Positions 26,515 through 39,895 of a stretch of 64,000 nt of DNA are shown here, in pieces. A model generated the notes under the pieces. It did not search any database. It was not told the DNA's origin and saw only the letters and a list, made by a program, of their open reading frames with translations. Numbering within the stretch: the stretch's first letter is position 1; every line of letters starts with the position of its first letter. The stretch comes from Gavia stellata (taxonomy: Eukaryota > Chordata > Aves > Gaviiformes > Gaviidae), in the NCBI RefSeq assembly GCF_030936135.1, contig NC_082616.1, positions 11,343,001 through 11,407,000 of the forward strand, given 5' to 3'. A program made the translations under genes and the position numbers.

Positions 26515-29500
26515 GTAAGTGAATAATTTAATTGTATTTCCTAAAAATGCGAGGGGCTGAAGAGTAGCAATATGAAACCTGAAGTGTGGAGTTACCTGTA
26601 TTCTGGGTAATTTGAAAAATTTTCATCATTTTTTCTGATTCCTTAGAAAATTTTAGGAATACTCACAGAGTCTCAGAAGACTTCACATTCTTGTATGTTT
26701 AAATTTTCTACAGTGACCTGATGAATTTAGAAAGTAGTATTAACAATTGTTTAGTGTACATCATTCTGCCACATTCCCATGGCTTTGTTTTCCTAATACA
26801 CTATTATTAATGTGTGAATGGACACATTTGTTTCAATTTTGTTATTAATATATTGCATCACTGTAATAATGAAAGGTAAGTCTTTAGTCTTTATTTTCGC
26901 TTAAGGACTTTTCCGACTGACTGCGTGCTCCCTCAGAGCATCCAACCCTCACTCCCCTGACTGGGCAGAGAGGAAAGGACTTCAAGGAAAATATTTATTT
27001 TAAATCCACACTATCTGCCTGTCGGGAACTTGTCCTAGAAGTTAGGCAGCCTTCAGTGGGGTCAGTATTTAGACAGGAGGTTATCCAGGAACATGGAAGT
27101 GCTACAGGAACCGTTTGAGGTTTTTACACAGAGGTCTCATCTGTCTTCAGTGTAAACACCTTCTTTGGGTGTGACCCCAGTGACCCCACTGCTTCGGGTC
27201 CTAAACGTCTCTAAGATGTAAAATTGGTACCTTAACTGTGCATTTTCTTTTAAGACCTAATGGTTCTTTGCAAGGGAAAGAGTAGTCACACCAAAATCCA
27301 ATTAACAGTGGATTCCCGTGCAGTTTTAGTGATGTCAATTCCTCACGTCATAGTCTCATTTGCCGGAGAGCATTGTGTATTATCAGTCATTGCTTTCATT
27401 CACTTAAAATGCTGGTATATTTGAATGGTGAGCAAATATATTCTTGTTCACTGCTGTAACATAATTTTTAATGCCATGCATCAGCTTTGGTTCCTTTGAA
27501 TGAAAGCTTAAACAGACCAAGTTGTGGCCTAGGAAGAAATTACCCGGATCTAGGAAATTAACGCTAGAGCTAATGGCAACTTCACACTCATGGCAGTTGG
27601 TGTAATTTAGAGCTGTCCCGAAACTACTCTCATTTATGCAGATGGACTGGCTCAGCACCGGGCTGGCTGGCTGAAGGAAGTTTTAAAGAATGTTTTTGAC
27701 AGATCTGAATCAGAATACTGTATATTGACATGGTTATTAGGACATTTACTGTAGAAATGGACTGGTTTGATTTATCAAGGTGATGATGGGGGGATAAAAA
27801 AAAAGTGGAAAAATTGTCTCTAAGTCAGCCTATGGGACGTTAGAAACAATTCCAGAATAGAAGTGCCCGGAACACTAAAGAACATAAAAGGTTTAAAAAG
27901 CTACTGTCAAGAAAATGTTAACTATTGCAGAGGAGCAGGCTGAAAGGCATGCCCCACAGAAGATTCTGATAAAGCTGAACCTGACTGAGTTACCATCAAG
28001 GGACAGTAATCCCTCTGTACCATTGCTTTAACACTTTTCCCTCCATGTGCTGCATTTGTATTAATAAACTAAGCAGTGATTTTGTCACAATATCCCACTA
28101 CTGATCTTGAAAAGTACAGCAGGTGTTCAAATGAAGGCAAACCTGCTAGGTAAATAATGCTTGATGCCCAAGGCACTGCAGCACAGGCATAATCTGAAAA
28201 CGAAAGAAATGCAGAGTTTTATCCTTCCAGAGATAAAGACATGATGCCTGAAACCTGGAGGATTGTACTTTGAGAAATCCAACTGTCCCTGCAATTCTAA
28301 CTCCATCTTTTTAAATTGCTATCTAAGACCAAATGTTTTTTTTCTGTTTGATCTCACTGTGAAGTGATAACATTGCATTTGTCCCACCACAATTCTTTTC
28401 CTAGTCTACAATATGCTGTGATATCGTATTACTTCTGTGTAAGATCAAGCAAAAGGTCACAGTGGACAGAAAAAAATCCAACCAGTACATAGCCATTGTC
28501 AGCACTGCTGTGGAAATTCAGAAATTCACCAACTGGTGTTTCTCTTTCACGTGCTGAATGCTTTTTTTCCTAAGTTCACTATATGAAAACACCTCATGAA
28601 AACTACGTTTGTAAATTAACTTGCTGAGTATCTGCAAAGCACTCCTACTTGTTGACAATCTTCATATAAGAATCGTAAAATATTTTTCCAAAGAGCTAAA
28701 AGAAAGGGTGTTTTGCAGTATAGTTTCAGTACTGGAGAGCTGTATTTTCCTCTCGCTTGTTAATTTGACTTGCTCAGGCTATCTGGAACTCCCTTCCTGT
28801 TTCCCTCCAAGACCTTTAGTCACTTCCTTTCTCTACATAAAAACCCCTTTCATTTGTCTTTAACTGATGATGGATTCTTTTACAACCATTCTGATAAAAT
28901 CAGCCAAATTATATATAGATTTTTCCTACTTGTAGATGACCAAAATCACTGCAGTTAGATATGTTAATATTAGTTTCAGCGCTGTGTCTGCAGTCAGAAT
29001 TTTACAAATTTTTAAAAGTACCTTGTTGCCTTAGGGTATGTTTTAATGGAACGTTAAAATTCCATTTTCTTGTTTAACCAAGAGATGCAAAAAATAGATT
29101 GGCTGGTGAAATTATAAAGACTTTATTCAATCAAAGAATTTCTATTTGCTATACAAAACGTGCAGATTTACAATACAAAAATAAAAGTCCATTTACTTTC
29201 CTGGTATGTAATAAATGAGTACTCAGAAAACCTGAATCATCCTTTTAGTAAAATATTTCATGCTAATCATCTACCGTGAATGGGGTAAAATGCCACTGAA
29301 GATCACAGACCTCTATTCATCGATAAGGTCATTAAATCTGGCCTGTTTGTTTTCTCAGATAAAAGCCACCATCAGATTGTTACTCATTTCTTAATGCAAT
29401 TTAATATATTAAGCTTCTTCAAAGAGTAAAAATGTTCTGAGAATTTACGTTACCCAGAATGGAGCGCTCTCCCCCATGTACGTTCTCCAAATTGACTAGC

Positions 29501-30879
29501 TGGTAGGAAGAGAGGAAGTATCGTTAAGATTTTCTTTGCATGCACTTACACTGTGGCAGCTGGTGTAAGACGCCGGGTAGACATAGCAATCGACAAGGGG
29601 AAAAAAAGACTGAAGGTGTCAGTTTGTGTCTTAAATGATGAACCAAATGACTTACTGGCTCGGTGAAGTGGAACTGCTGGTACTGGAGTTACAGCAGAGA
29701 TCTAGGGCTGTGATCCTCCATGTCAGGAGGACCCACCGTTTCTACCAGGTCAAAAATACCATTCAGGGGTAACTGACATCTGGGTGAAGCTCAAGGTTGA
29801 TACCTAAGCTGACTGAGCTGAACGCTGCGTTACACTCTGCCCTAAGTAGTGTAATATAAATGTCAGCAAGGATGATGGGAGCCACTGAGCCTGTTCTGTC
29901 TTTATGCATATGTAGTCCACTGGCTGTAACAGAGACACAACAATAAATTCTATTCCTAGTTTTAGCCAGAACTTCCATGTTTTATATTTAACAATACATG
30001 GAACTTCATCCATCCATCCTGCTGCCACTGTAACATCCCTTATATCACTGTAAAAAGGGCTGACTTGAAAATATACATGGATAATTTCTCAATAGAAGGT
30101 ACAAAATCTTAGCGGAAAAGAATGATGTCTAAAGACCTCACAGGTTGTTACGTGCTTATTCACCTGCTGTGAAATTTTTATCTCCATCGGGATAACAGTG
30201 TCACCTTCACTGTATTTATAAAAATAGTTTTCACATTCCTTCTAGTCATTTCTGGTAGAGATAGGGAATATTGGTGGCTTTGTACATCCTTGAAAAAAAT
30301 CTCATCTGGAACTGCCTGAACTGAGACTGGATCGGATGCTGGGAAAGGCTGCTTGGAGGAGCAAGGGAAAGGGTGACAGCAGAGCTTCTCTAGCTTTAGC
30401 TTAAGAAAGCAAGGGCTGGAAAAAGCGTATGTTTTCAAGCAGGTTAGAAATTAAAATTCAGAAAAAAGAACAATTGAAATTAAAGGGAAAAGTGGGAAAA
30501 GGACGTACATTGGCCTTGAGCAAGTTAAGACTGGCAGTTAGAAGGAGGTCTCTAGTTATTTAGAGAACGGGGTATTTTAGAATAGCCTTCCCAATACAAA
30601 TAGCAGCAACAACCCACCCCACACTCAGATACTTGGGTTCAGACAGTTCATGCAAAGAATCTGGCCTGGTTTTGGGAGACAAGAGAGGACTCGGTGCTGG
30701 GACCCCTCAGAGGCCCTCCACTTGTGCGTTGCCATCTTGTTTTTTGGGAAGTGACTGCATGCTGGAGATCTAACCCCAGTTCCATGCTAGAGACTCTTCC
30801 CTCTGCAGTGTGAAACATAGCTGCCCCCTCACCGCCTCCACGCATTCGGATACGCTGAACAGAGCCCACTCGGGAATTC
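26515..30879. other. Gene-free upstream DNA
   Basis: AT-rich sequence without a supported gene. No exon-like segment with coding potential and no recognisable mobile element is seen. Confidence 0.5.
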
Positions 30880-30965
30880 TGGGCTTGGCAGTGTTGGGGT
30901 AACGGCTGGACTCGATGACCCTAAGGGTCTTTTCCAACCGAAACGATTCTATGATTCCACGGTTC
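30880..30965 (+). mobile_element. CR1 LINE 3' tail fragment
   Basis: Short CR1 fragment made only of the 3' untranslated end. It runs from GGCAGTGTTGGGG through GGACTCGATGACCC and GGTCTTTTCCAACC to GATTCTATGATTCC. The same 14-mer GGTCTTTTCCAACC occurs in the two other CR1 copies of the window (near 3350 and 44552). It is an extreme 5' truncation, typical of CR1 insertions, and lies 1.3 kb upstream of the RTN4 start codon, just outside the CpG island. Confidence 0.88.
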
Positions 30966-31983
30966 TCCCGATGCCAGGGCGTCCGTCATTCTGCTTCATG
31001 GGACCGCTCACCGAATACGCATCTTTGTATCCGCTGCATCCTATGTAGCAGAACGGAAGTAACAGGAGAGTTGTTGTTCCTCTTCCTCAAGTTCTTGTGT
31101 CTCACTGAACTTGCAGTTTGCTCGCTCTGAACATTTCCATGAACTAATAATCTCTTTACACAGGCACACGTGGGAGAATAAATCACCTGTGGGTTGAGAA
31201 TCCATAATAATGTTGCAAGAGTATTAAATATAGACTTCTAAGTCCTTTTGGTCTTACTGGGGTAGCTGTGTGGGTGGAAATTACATCCAAATATACGCCA
31301 TTTTAGTTAAATTGCGAACAAGCTGCCATTTTTTCCCCGCGCAAGTTGCGCAACTGGAATTTTAAAGAGATGGTCAGATCTGTTCAGGGGGCTGACTTAA
31401 ACTGATACGAGCGGTTGAGCAAGTTTCTCTCTCCTGAAGATGTCTCCTCTCGGTTTCTTCCAGACACGGGAGGTTGTCTGCGCGGTGTTTCGGCCGGACC
31501 TCCCGTTCCCCTCGGAGGAAGGCGCCGGCGGGCCCCGCTTCCCACCCCAGCCCCGACGTTCCCGCCTGCGCGGCGCCCGAGGAGACAGCGCGGAGCGCGG
31601 AGGCGCCTCGGCCCCGCCCGGCCCCGCAGCGCCGAGCCGCCCGGGGTGCCGCGGGACCCCCCGGTCACACCCAGGGTGAGAGAGAGCGGGTTGCGGTCGG
31701 TCGGTGCGGTACCCCCTCCTTTGCTAAGGGCGCCAGGGGCCGCGCCCCCCGCCCCGCCACGTCCCCGCGGGCCCGTCCCGCAGGGGGCGCCGCGGCCCCC
31801 AGCACCGCCCCCGCCGCGGGGCCCCCTGGCGGCGCGCACGTGGGGCCCGCCCGGGCCGGCCCCCGCCCCACCCCGCATCCTCCGCGCTGAACTTTACCCG
31901 ACTTCTCCATCCCCGCGTCGCCGTCCCTGGCGCCCCGCCCCCGCGCTGCATAGTCATGAGGCGGCCGCACCCTGCGCCGCGCC

Positions 31984-32107
31984 CCATTGGCGGCTCCGCG
32001 CCCCCTCCCCTTTCTACTGGCCGGCGCCGCCGTCGCTCAGCGCCGCGGCGGGCGGGGCGGGGCGGTGCAGGCGGCCGCGCCCCACCGCCTCCCCCACCGG
32101 TGACTCA
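31984..32107 (+). promoter_or_regulatory. RTN4: RTN4 P1 core promoter motifs
   Basis: Visible sites, in order: an inverted CCAAT box in CCATTGGCGG (31984-31993), overlapping GC boxes in GGCGGGGCGGGGCGG (about 32051-32065), and an AP-1 type TGACTCA (32101-32107). No TATA box is seen. The distance from the CCAAT box to the start codon is 240 bases, which leaves room for a 5' untranslated region of roughly 100-150 bases. The exact start site cannot be read from sequence, and factor binding is inferred from motif matches only. Confidence 0.6.
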
Positions 32108-32223
32108 ACAGGGCGTGGAGTCCGGGTCCCGCAGCGGCGGCAGCGCAGCCGCGCCCTCCCCCCGCAGCCGGCAGAGGCACAGCCCAGCGCCGCGCACTCA
32201 TTGTTCCGCCAGCTCCAGGCACC

Positions 32224-32689
32224 ATGGACGAGCTGGACCAGTCGCCCCTAGTCTCCTCCTCCTCCTCCTCCTCCGGGCCAGCGCGGCCGCAGCAGCCCCA
32301 GTTCAACTACCAGTTCGTGCTCGACGACGAGAAGGAGGAGGAGGAAGAGGAGGAGGAGGAGGAAGAGGAGGACGAGGACTTCGACGAGCAGCTGGAGGTG
32401 ATGGAGAGGAAGCCCGCCGCGGCTCCCGCCCCCGCCGCAGCCCTGCAGGAGCGGCCGCCGCAGCTGCTGGACCTCGGCGGCCCCGCCGAGCCGCCCCGCC
32501 CTGCCGCCCCGGAGCCCCCGCAGCCCGACTGGAGCCCCCCGGGAGCCGTCGTCTCCTCCTCCTCCTCCTCCGCCACCACGCCGTCCCCCGCACAGGAGCA
32601 GCCCTCGGCCCCCGCCCGGCCCGCTCAGCCCCAGCCGCCCGAGCCCGCCGCCGCCCCCCGGAGAAGAGGGTCCTCCTCCGGCTCGGCTG
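32224..32689 (+). CDS. RTN4: RTN4 (Nogo-A/B) coding exon 1
   Basis: First coding exon of reticulon-4, an ER membrane-shaping protein whose long isoform also inhibits neurite growth in myelin. It encodes residues 1-155 plus the first base of codon 156. The start ATG has a favourable context (CACCATGG) and the protein begins MDELDQSPLVSSS, close to the mammalian N-terminus. In order: poly-Ser at residues 11-17; the block QFNYQFV (26-32); an acidic run with twelve Glu (38-49); the block LEVMERKPAA; a long Pro/Ala-rich segment with a second poly-Ser (111-116); and RRRGSSSGS at the end. The donor is CTG followed by GTGAGT at 32690 (phase 1). The exon lies entirely within the CpG island. It is shared by Nogo-A and Nogo-B. 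Mammalian exon 1 is about 30 codons longer. The shortfall is in the low-complexity Pro/Ala region and does not suggest damage. Confidence 0.95.
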
Positions 32690-33144
32690 GTGAGTGCCTC
32701 CGCCCCGGGGCCGGGGAGGGCGGCGCGCCTGGCTGCCGGGCGCCTCCGCCCGACCCGCTCCGGCTGTCGCTTCCCGCCGCCCGGCCGGGAGGCTCCCTTT
32801 GTCTGCCGGCCCTCGGCCGCCTCCTGCGGCATCGCTCCCTCCCCTCAGCCGCGCCGGGGCGCGGCCCCGCGGCCCCGCCGCAGCTCATGCGGGAAAAAGG
32901 GCTCCCCCTCCCCCTTTTCTGTTTTTTTTAATTTCTTCTGTTTCCCTCCTCCCCTCTCTGTTACGCTAATGGCGGGAGGGGGGAAGCGCCGCCCCGGCCG
33001 CCGCCTCGCACATGGGCCGCCCGGGGGCGAGGCCGCCGCCGCCGCCTGGCAACGGCCGCGTCGCGGGGGGGAGCGGGGGGCAGAGCCTGAGGTAACGGCC
33101 GCCCGTCTGGGGCTGCGCCGCCCGCGCGGGTCCGGCCGGTTCTT

Positions 33145-33162
33145 CCCCCCCCCCCCCCCCCC
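33145..33162. repeat. Poly-C tract of 18
   Basis: Uninterrupted run of C in the CpG island, 456 bases inside intron 1. Such tracts mutate readily in length and can adopt i-motif or G-quadruplex forms. A sequencing length error is also possible. Confidence 0.9.
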
Positions 33163-36100
33163 GGCGCGAAACCCGCCCGAGGCGTCGCGGCTGCTTTCCC
33201 GTCCCCTCGCCGCATTGTCCCGGGCACGGTTCACCCGCGGGGCGGCCCGACGCGGCGGCCTCCGGGGCTGGGCCGGGGAGGGGGGGCGCGGGGCTGCCCT
33301 GCGGCGGGCAGCCGCTGCGGCCGTGGGAGCGTGGGGGAGGAGGGAGGTACAGATGCTTTTAATCTTAGTCATTTTAAACAAATCGCCTCGCTGGGAGGGG
33401 CGGGGGGGGGTGTGTGTGAAGGAGCAGCGCTACCTCCTTTCCTACACCTGCCTCCCAAGGCAGGGAGCGCGGCGAAAGGGGAGGCGGTGGGCGTCTCTGC
33501 GGCCGCCCGCCCTGTGTGGGAACGGCCGCTCGGACAGCGGACCTTAAACCCCGAGAGGGGATGTCATCGGGTGAAGTAGGTCCGGAGGCACAAAAGGCGT
33601 GCGGGCTGCTCGCCGCTGTAGGTGCGGCAGCACGGGGGGACAGACGTCAGCCCCGCGTCCCGCCTGTGCCTCCCGGACGGCCGCAGCTGTCGTGCGAGGG
33701 GTCACCCCGTAACGTCGGGGTGCTCTGCAGTTCAGGAGCGCTGTAGTGGAGGACGTGCCACCCCCGGAGCAATCGCCGGGGCTGCGGGAGTGCCAAAACC
33801 CTTCTTGCGAGGTCTAATCCAGGAGCTGACCCGGCGTGAATGATGTCTTGTGTGCGGATTGCGGTTGGGCCTTGGCTCTGCTTTTGCTCAGTTCAAAATA
33901 CGAGAGCTAACTCGAGGTCCTTCAAAGAGTGAAAATGAACAAATCAAGGTGCCTTACTGTCACCGTGGTGCATTCTTACCTGCATTGCTATCATCACATT
34001 GGTAGGCTGTATAGGTTTTAAAGACACAGGATTTCAATAATAACTTGATGTCATGGTATGAGTAAGCATGATACTCAAGATTTAATCAAAAAAACCCCCA
34101 TCTGGAACAGTGACAAAAAAGGCCTTTCGTTCAACCTGAATTTGATTTTGTTGGGGGTGGGGTTTCACAACACATTTTATTTGCATGTGTGACAGGACTT
34201 CATGGTTAGTTGTGCTGTTTTCTGTCGTGAACTCTACTTTTTTGTTCTCCTGGTAGCTCTTTGTGTAGCAATACACTGAGGAGATTTTTTTTTTTTCTTA
34301 TTTCCACCATTTGGAGGACAGATGATGACAAAAGCTTGCAACAGATTTAAGAATAGGGATCCCATATGATGAGTGAACAGAAATCTTTTTAGGCAAGTTG
34401 TTTGAGTGGAGCCATGGAAGGTTTGAGCAGAACAGAATGGAGGGAATAGGATCAACCAAATCTTGCTGTTGCTTTGAAAAGTAGGGATAAAAGCGTGGTG
34501 TCCAGAGCTGATTTGTTTTATTACTCCCTGACCCTTGAAGGATAAGGCAAGGAGAACAGTAATTCTTGAAATACATCTTCTCAGTTTGAGTAGAGGAGAC
34601 CTAACTGGGTGAGTAGCGTAGCTCAGAAGTGGTGCCAAAGAGTTATAAGACCTAATTGGAGGGGGCAGAATTTATCAGTGATGATTAGTTTAGAGCTCTG
34701 AAGTGAGGACTGGCATCTTTGGGAGGCCTGGTTTCCAAAGACAGGGTGTTGTAACACATGATGCTCATCTAATGATGGGTTGGAATAGTACAGGCTGTCT
34801 TTTAAGAACTTGAAAGTACTAGATGAGAAAAAATTGTTTTGATAAAAGCATTGTCTACTTATGTCATGAATACTTTGATCCTCTCAGATGCAGGAGTACC
34901 TAGTTTTGAGCATGTCAAGTATCCATTTAAACATCAATTATTTTTTTTAGTTTTGCATCTAGCAGTTTGTGTTAAAACTATCTCAGTCAAAATACTGAAC
35001 TTGGGTTCAAATTAGTTGACTTTCAGTCTTGCTGTGGAATTGGCAAAATCAGGTTGATGCCTGCAACTTGTGGCAGGGTGACTGTGGCACGGATAGCCAT
35101 ATGTCTGGGGTGGTTCCCTCTCTTCTGGAGGGTTATGGTTTCATTTACTTTCAGCTCTGTTGTACAAGTTTAAGGTGTAAGCGAAGAACGGCAGTTCACA
35201 ATCTAGAAATTTTAAAAATATTCTGTTGTCTTCATACTTAAAATCTAAGGCTTTGATTTAGTGAGGATTTGAGGTAAATAACTTAGAAATTCTATTTCCA
35301 AGAGAAGGGGAAGGTAGCATTGCCTGTAGCTAGTATGCAAAGAATAGTAGGGATTCTTTTATCTGCAACAATAGGCCATGGTGCTGCTTTTTGTCAGTAT
35401 AACAACAGAGAAAATGTATGGGCTACTTGATGGCCCATTAAAATGTATTATTTATTTTTCTGGAGGTGTTTTAAAAAGTAAATCTTTGTAACTACACTAT
35501 TAGTTACATACTTGGGAGTATTCAGTATCATTGTTGTAAGAAACCGTGACATAATTATACGTAACGTAAGCCTCTGGCTGTGTATCAGCAGCCTACCTTC
35601 TTAAGAGCTAATATAAATATTTGGTGGAGAAGAAAACAAGCAAGAGGACTGCAGTAAAACTTAGTCTCTCCTGGACGTGTTCTTTTGTTTTGCCTACTCA
35701 CTGTTATGTAGGTAGCAAAAATTACAGTTCTTCTTGAGATATTACTACTTAAATCTTTTTATTATCTATATTTACATACATTGCAGAGAAAAGTAAATTT
35801 GAGGGAGTCATATACGTACAAGTAATGCGCTTTTTTTTTTGGCTAGCTGCCCAAAGTAAGATTAACTAATGAACTATGATAAGATACTGCTTTCTATCTT
35901 TAAAGCCCTGGATCCTAGCAGCATGTACTGTTGCTTGTAAAGGCAGGTATATATCACTTTCCTGGAAGAGGCTATCGTGATTTGAAGTTAAACCACGCAC
36001 TTAGAAGAAACCCGTATGGTAAACCCAGCAGAGTGGCCACAGACCAGCATGCAAAGTGAACAGAGATGTCTCCTTGTGCGTCAGTTGCCTGCAACGCGGC

Positions 36101-39100
36101 CATGGTTCAATACGTATGCAAATATTCTGTCAGGCCAGTTTATTAATTCGTCTTGTTCTTACGTTTAGTTTTGTAGGACATGGTTTTATTTCATCAATGT
36201 TGAGGAGAGGTTTCATGAACAGTTGACTTAGGTGCAGACAGTGTCAAGCGGAGGTCAGCAGGGATGCCCAAGCAGTACCAGGAGCCCACGAACGGTTCTG
36301 TGTTAGAGCTCACCCTCACCAAGCTGACCTCGGCTGCAGTAGCTGGTGATTAAATGGAGTGATCTATACCTGCTTCTGCCCACTCTATAGAGTGTGCCTT
36401 TTATCCTGCAGTGGGGATATGCAGATCTTCTAATTCGCATTTTATACAAATTCTAAAGCAGCATGTACACTCCTCAAATTTTTTTTCTGTGTTGCTGAAT
36501 TTTCTGGTGTGCTGCTGTGTATGCATAGACTCATACAGAGGAGTTGTGTGGATTTTAAGGACAGAATGCAGCATGACTTGGAAAAAATATAGCTGTCCTT
36601 GAATACTACCACTGGTGACTTTCATTTGCACCCTTCATTTACTAAAATATGTTCCCACTGATCTTCAGTGTTTCTTTGAGGTGCAAGACCCCTTCTCTTC
36701 CCAGATGTAGTCAGTAAAGCTGTAAGGGAGGTGGTCCTAACCGAAGTGTATCAAAGAATAGAATAGGTTTTTTTTTTCTATTACAGTTTCCATTATAGTG
36801 ACATATGGGGAGGAAAGCAACCAGTAATTTGACTGGTATAGTAAAGCTAGTATCTTCATTTTCGTATTTCATGTTCCCATCTAGGTGAGTTTAATAGGGG
36901 ATTATTTGATTTGATTTATTTGGTTTGATGTATTGTCATGTGCATGTGCAATGCCTAGCACAGTGGGGCTTGCTTCTGTAATTCAGCTGGTATAAGAGTT
37001 TCTAAAGCCAAGCAGCTATTTCTTCTGTTAACCAGGCGTATGTGCAAGGATAGTCCTGCCAGGTTTGATAGTGTATTTGCTTCACGTGTGTATCCTTTGA
37101 CTTGCTTTCCAGGATAAAACCACACAGCTTCCACCTACCATATAATGATGTAGCCCTCAGGGAAGTTTTGAATTGCACTGGGAGTTTCCCCCTTGGAGAT
37201 GAAATCCTACAAACCACAAGCTAGGAGATGGCAAAGAACTACTGGTTGTTTGCCCTTTTTTTCCGTTCCTCCCTAGTTGTACTTAAGGAAATTTGCAGCC
37301 TGTCTGCGAAGTGATGACTATCTCGTCCACCCTGTTGTATCACCATTGGTCATCTGTGATAACCACTAACAACAGCACTTGTATAAGAGTCGAGGACAGC
37401 ATTTAAGCCTTCCAATCAGTGGTTTTCTCCCACTGACTGGTACAAACTTGCTAGGAAAGTGTCAAGTCCTTTTGCAACAGCTGATCTACAGATGGGTTAG
37501 AAATGAGTGGTTGTTGGAATACGAAGGCCTGAGGTCAAAAGACTCAAACTTTGCAGCTCACGAGGAGAAAAATAAGCTACGGTTGTTGGCAATTGGCATG
37601 GTGAAAAGACAATCTTAAAGTAGATCTGTGATTGGAAAAATGTGATTTCTAAGTGGCTTGCAGATGCAGCTTGTGTTATTTCAGTAATTTGCGATGCATT
37701 TTTCTAGTATAACTTTCTCGTTGGTGTATTGTGAGGATGTTCTCACTTTTCCTTCCTCCTCCTCTAGTGCCTAGGATGGGCAGGGTGAGGACTTTGGAGA
37801 GCACTCAGTCTCGGAGCCTGGCTACTTAGCAGAAGACTATAGGTGTCATTCTTCTAACCCTGGAGACCAACTTTCCCGTGCTGTTAGAACCCTGTGGGGG
37901 CTCTGCTGCTTGCCACCCGATTTTGAGGGAGAGTAGTGGCTTTGACTGCCTGTTTCAATGTCCGTTTTGCCACACCCAGCTGTTTGGTGGCTCTCCAGAT
38001 TAATCTGGCCTTTGTGTGCTGGGAAGGAAGGTATTAGAATAACAAAGGGCAGTTAACCTACAACTTTGAGGCATGTCTTGGTGTGCTTGAGTTGTTTCTT
38101 TGTTTTCTGTTAATATTTTGAATGAAATAAGCCTTTTTTTTTTGAGCTGGCGTGTTACTATAGTAACCATGAAACTCAGATACAAAAAACAGCAATGCAT
38201 AGTTCAATCTGAAAATGTCCTTCGGGTTCTAGCTATTTTACAAGCAAGGAAATAGTTCTTGGTCTTTTGCTGGCTAAAAGATGTAAAGCACTGTGTAGCT
38301 TACAGATAAATTGTCCTGAGATATTCAGAAATGCTTATGCATGAAGTAGGAGGAAAATTGTGTAACTATCAAGCTGCATTAGAAATGAAAGAAAAAAGCT
38401 ATTATTACCAAGTAAAAAATAGTGAACTGTGAGACCTATTCTAAGTAGAAGTCAAGTGTGTTTTCATGCTTTTTTTTAATTTCTTGTCTTATGATCTAAA
38501 ATAGATACTACTCCTGTTATGCTTTAAAAACACTGCATAATGTTTTCTACTTTTTAAGACTGTTTTTAGGGCAGCACAGTACAGCTAGCACTGAGATCAC
38601 TGGACTACAGCTGTATGACGTGTGTTTGGTGGATTGATTGAAATACCGATTAAAATAGTTTTAAGAACTATTATAATAGCAATAAAATAATGGGCTTATT
38701 AATATTCATGAAGTCTGAGAAAATAAAATTATTTAAGTAGAATGTTTTTGTCTTTCAAATGGAAATAATCAATCTGCTGCTAACTGTAGCTGTCAAAATG
38801 TGAGGATTTTAAGTTAGAGATGTTTTTAGATGACTGCTCTTCCCCATTGTTTTTAATGGGTTTGTTCCCATTCATTGTTTTCTGATGTATAAAGAAAGAA
38901 TACTTCTAATTTTACTTTTTTTCCCCCCCCTCACGTAGAAGTGTTAGGAATACCAGTTTGACCCTCCCTGGTTTTGCTGGAAGGCTTGCTTTGTGTCTTA
39001 GGAACGTACCCGTGAACTTTTACTTGAAGCTTCTTTTTAATGAACGGGGCAATCATGTCATCAACTTCATCGGGCAGGAAGAATATGTTAATTAAGATGT

Positions 39101-39895
39101 AGTTAAATAAGACACAAGACTGAGATAAATATAAATTTTCCTGTTGCCAACTAAAAATGCACTCAGTCTATTAGATGCTGTTGGTCTAATGTCAAAATCC
39201 CACTGCTTATCCAGTCATTACTGGTTTGTGACAGTTTTTCTTGAACCCTTTTCTGACAGAAGATAAAATTCCCTAATGCCTGTCCATCACCATCCTTTGT
39301 GTGTGATAAGGATATGAATGCCATGTAAGACAGATGAAAGAGCATGTGTAAGGCCTTCAAAAGCAGGTTGTAGCTGCAGAATTGAAAGGAAGAGGAACAA
39401 GCAAGATTTGGAGGAGGTAGAAAGATGTATGTGGTTGTGGTGGAAGAAAGATCGCTTCTTTCTTGTTCTTCAGCTGGGTCTTCAAGTATTCATGCCTTCA
39501 GCTTGAGAAATGCTGTTCAAAGGGCAAGGGGATGAATTTCCAGTGTTTTAAACCCAAGTTTTCTTTAAAAGATCACATTGTTAGATAAGAAAATCAGTTT
39601 CCTGTATGAATTGTGTCTAAGTGACAAAAAACTGAAGTGGATAGCTAAAACCTGTATTGACCAAAATCTGTTGCAACTCAGGAAGTGCAGTGCTGCTTGG
39701 TATCTGATCTTCTGTGTTGAAAAGGAGGACATCAGGACAGTATGTATAATCTTCACACTGCTTTATTCATTTCATTAGAAGATACTCTTACACAAATGCT
39801 GATGGCTGTAACGAATCCTCTGATGAATGTCCATGTTCTTTTTCCCTCTTTTGAGATGAAGATATCTTATGCATCAATTTGTTTTTATTTTACAG

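Larger units (their letters stand above)
31470..33830. promoter_or_regulatory. RTN4: CpG island over the RTN4 P1 promoter and exon 1
   Basis: An abrupt change to very GC-rich, CpG-dense DNA in an otherwise AT-rich window. It spans the region upstream of RTN4 exon 1, the exon itself and the first 1.1 kb of intron 1. Such an island marks a constitutively open, TATA-less promoter. Human and mouse Nogo-A/B are known to start from a GC-rich promoter (P1), and this is the positional equivalent. It contains a run of 18 C at 33145-33162. Many long open frames on both strands here are by-products of the composition. Confidence 0.9.

Noticed and set aside
31415-32251. 278-codon open frame on the plus strand across the RTN4 promoter
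   Set aside because: Arg/Pro/Ala/Gly-rich translation caused by CpG-island composition, similar frames are open on both strands, and it runs into the RTN4 start in another frame. No domain or codon signal.
32248-32832. 194-codon antisense frame over RTN4 exon 1
   Set aside because: Mirror of the exon's TCC and GAG repeats giving Gly/Leu/Arg runs; no start context or splice signals support it.
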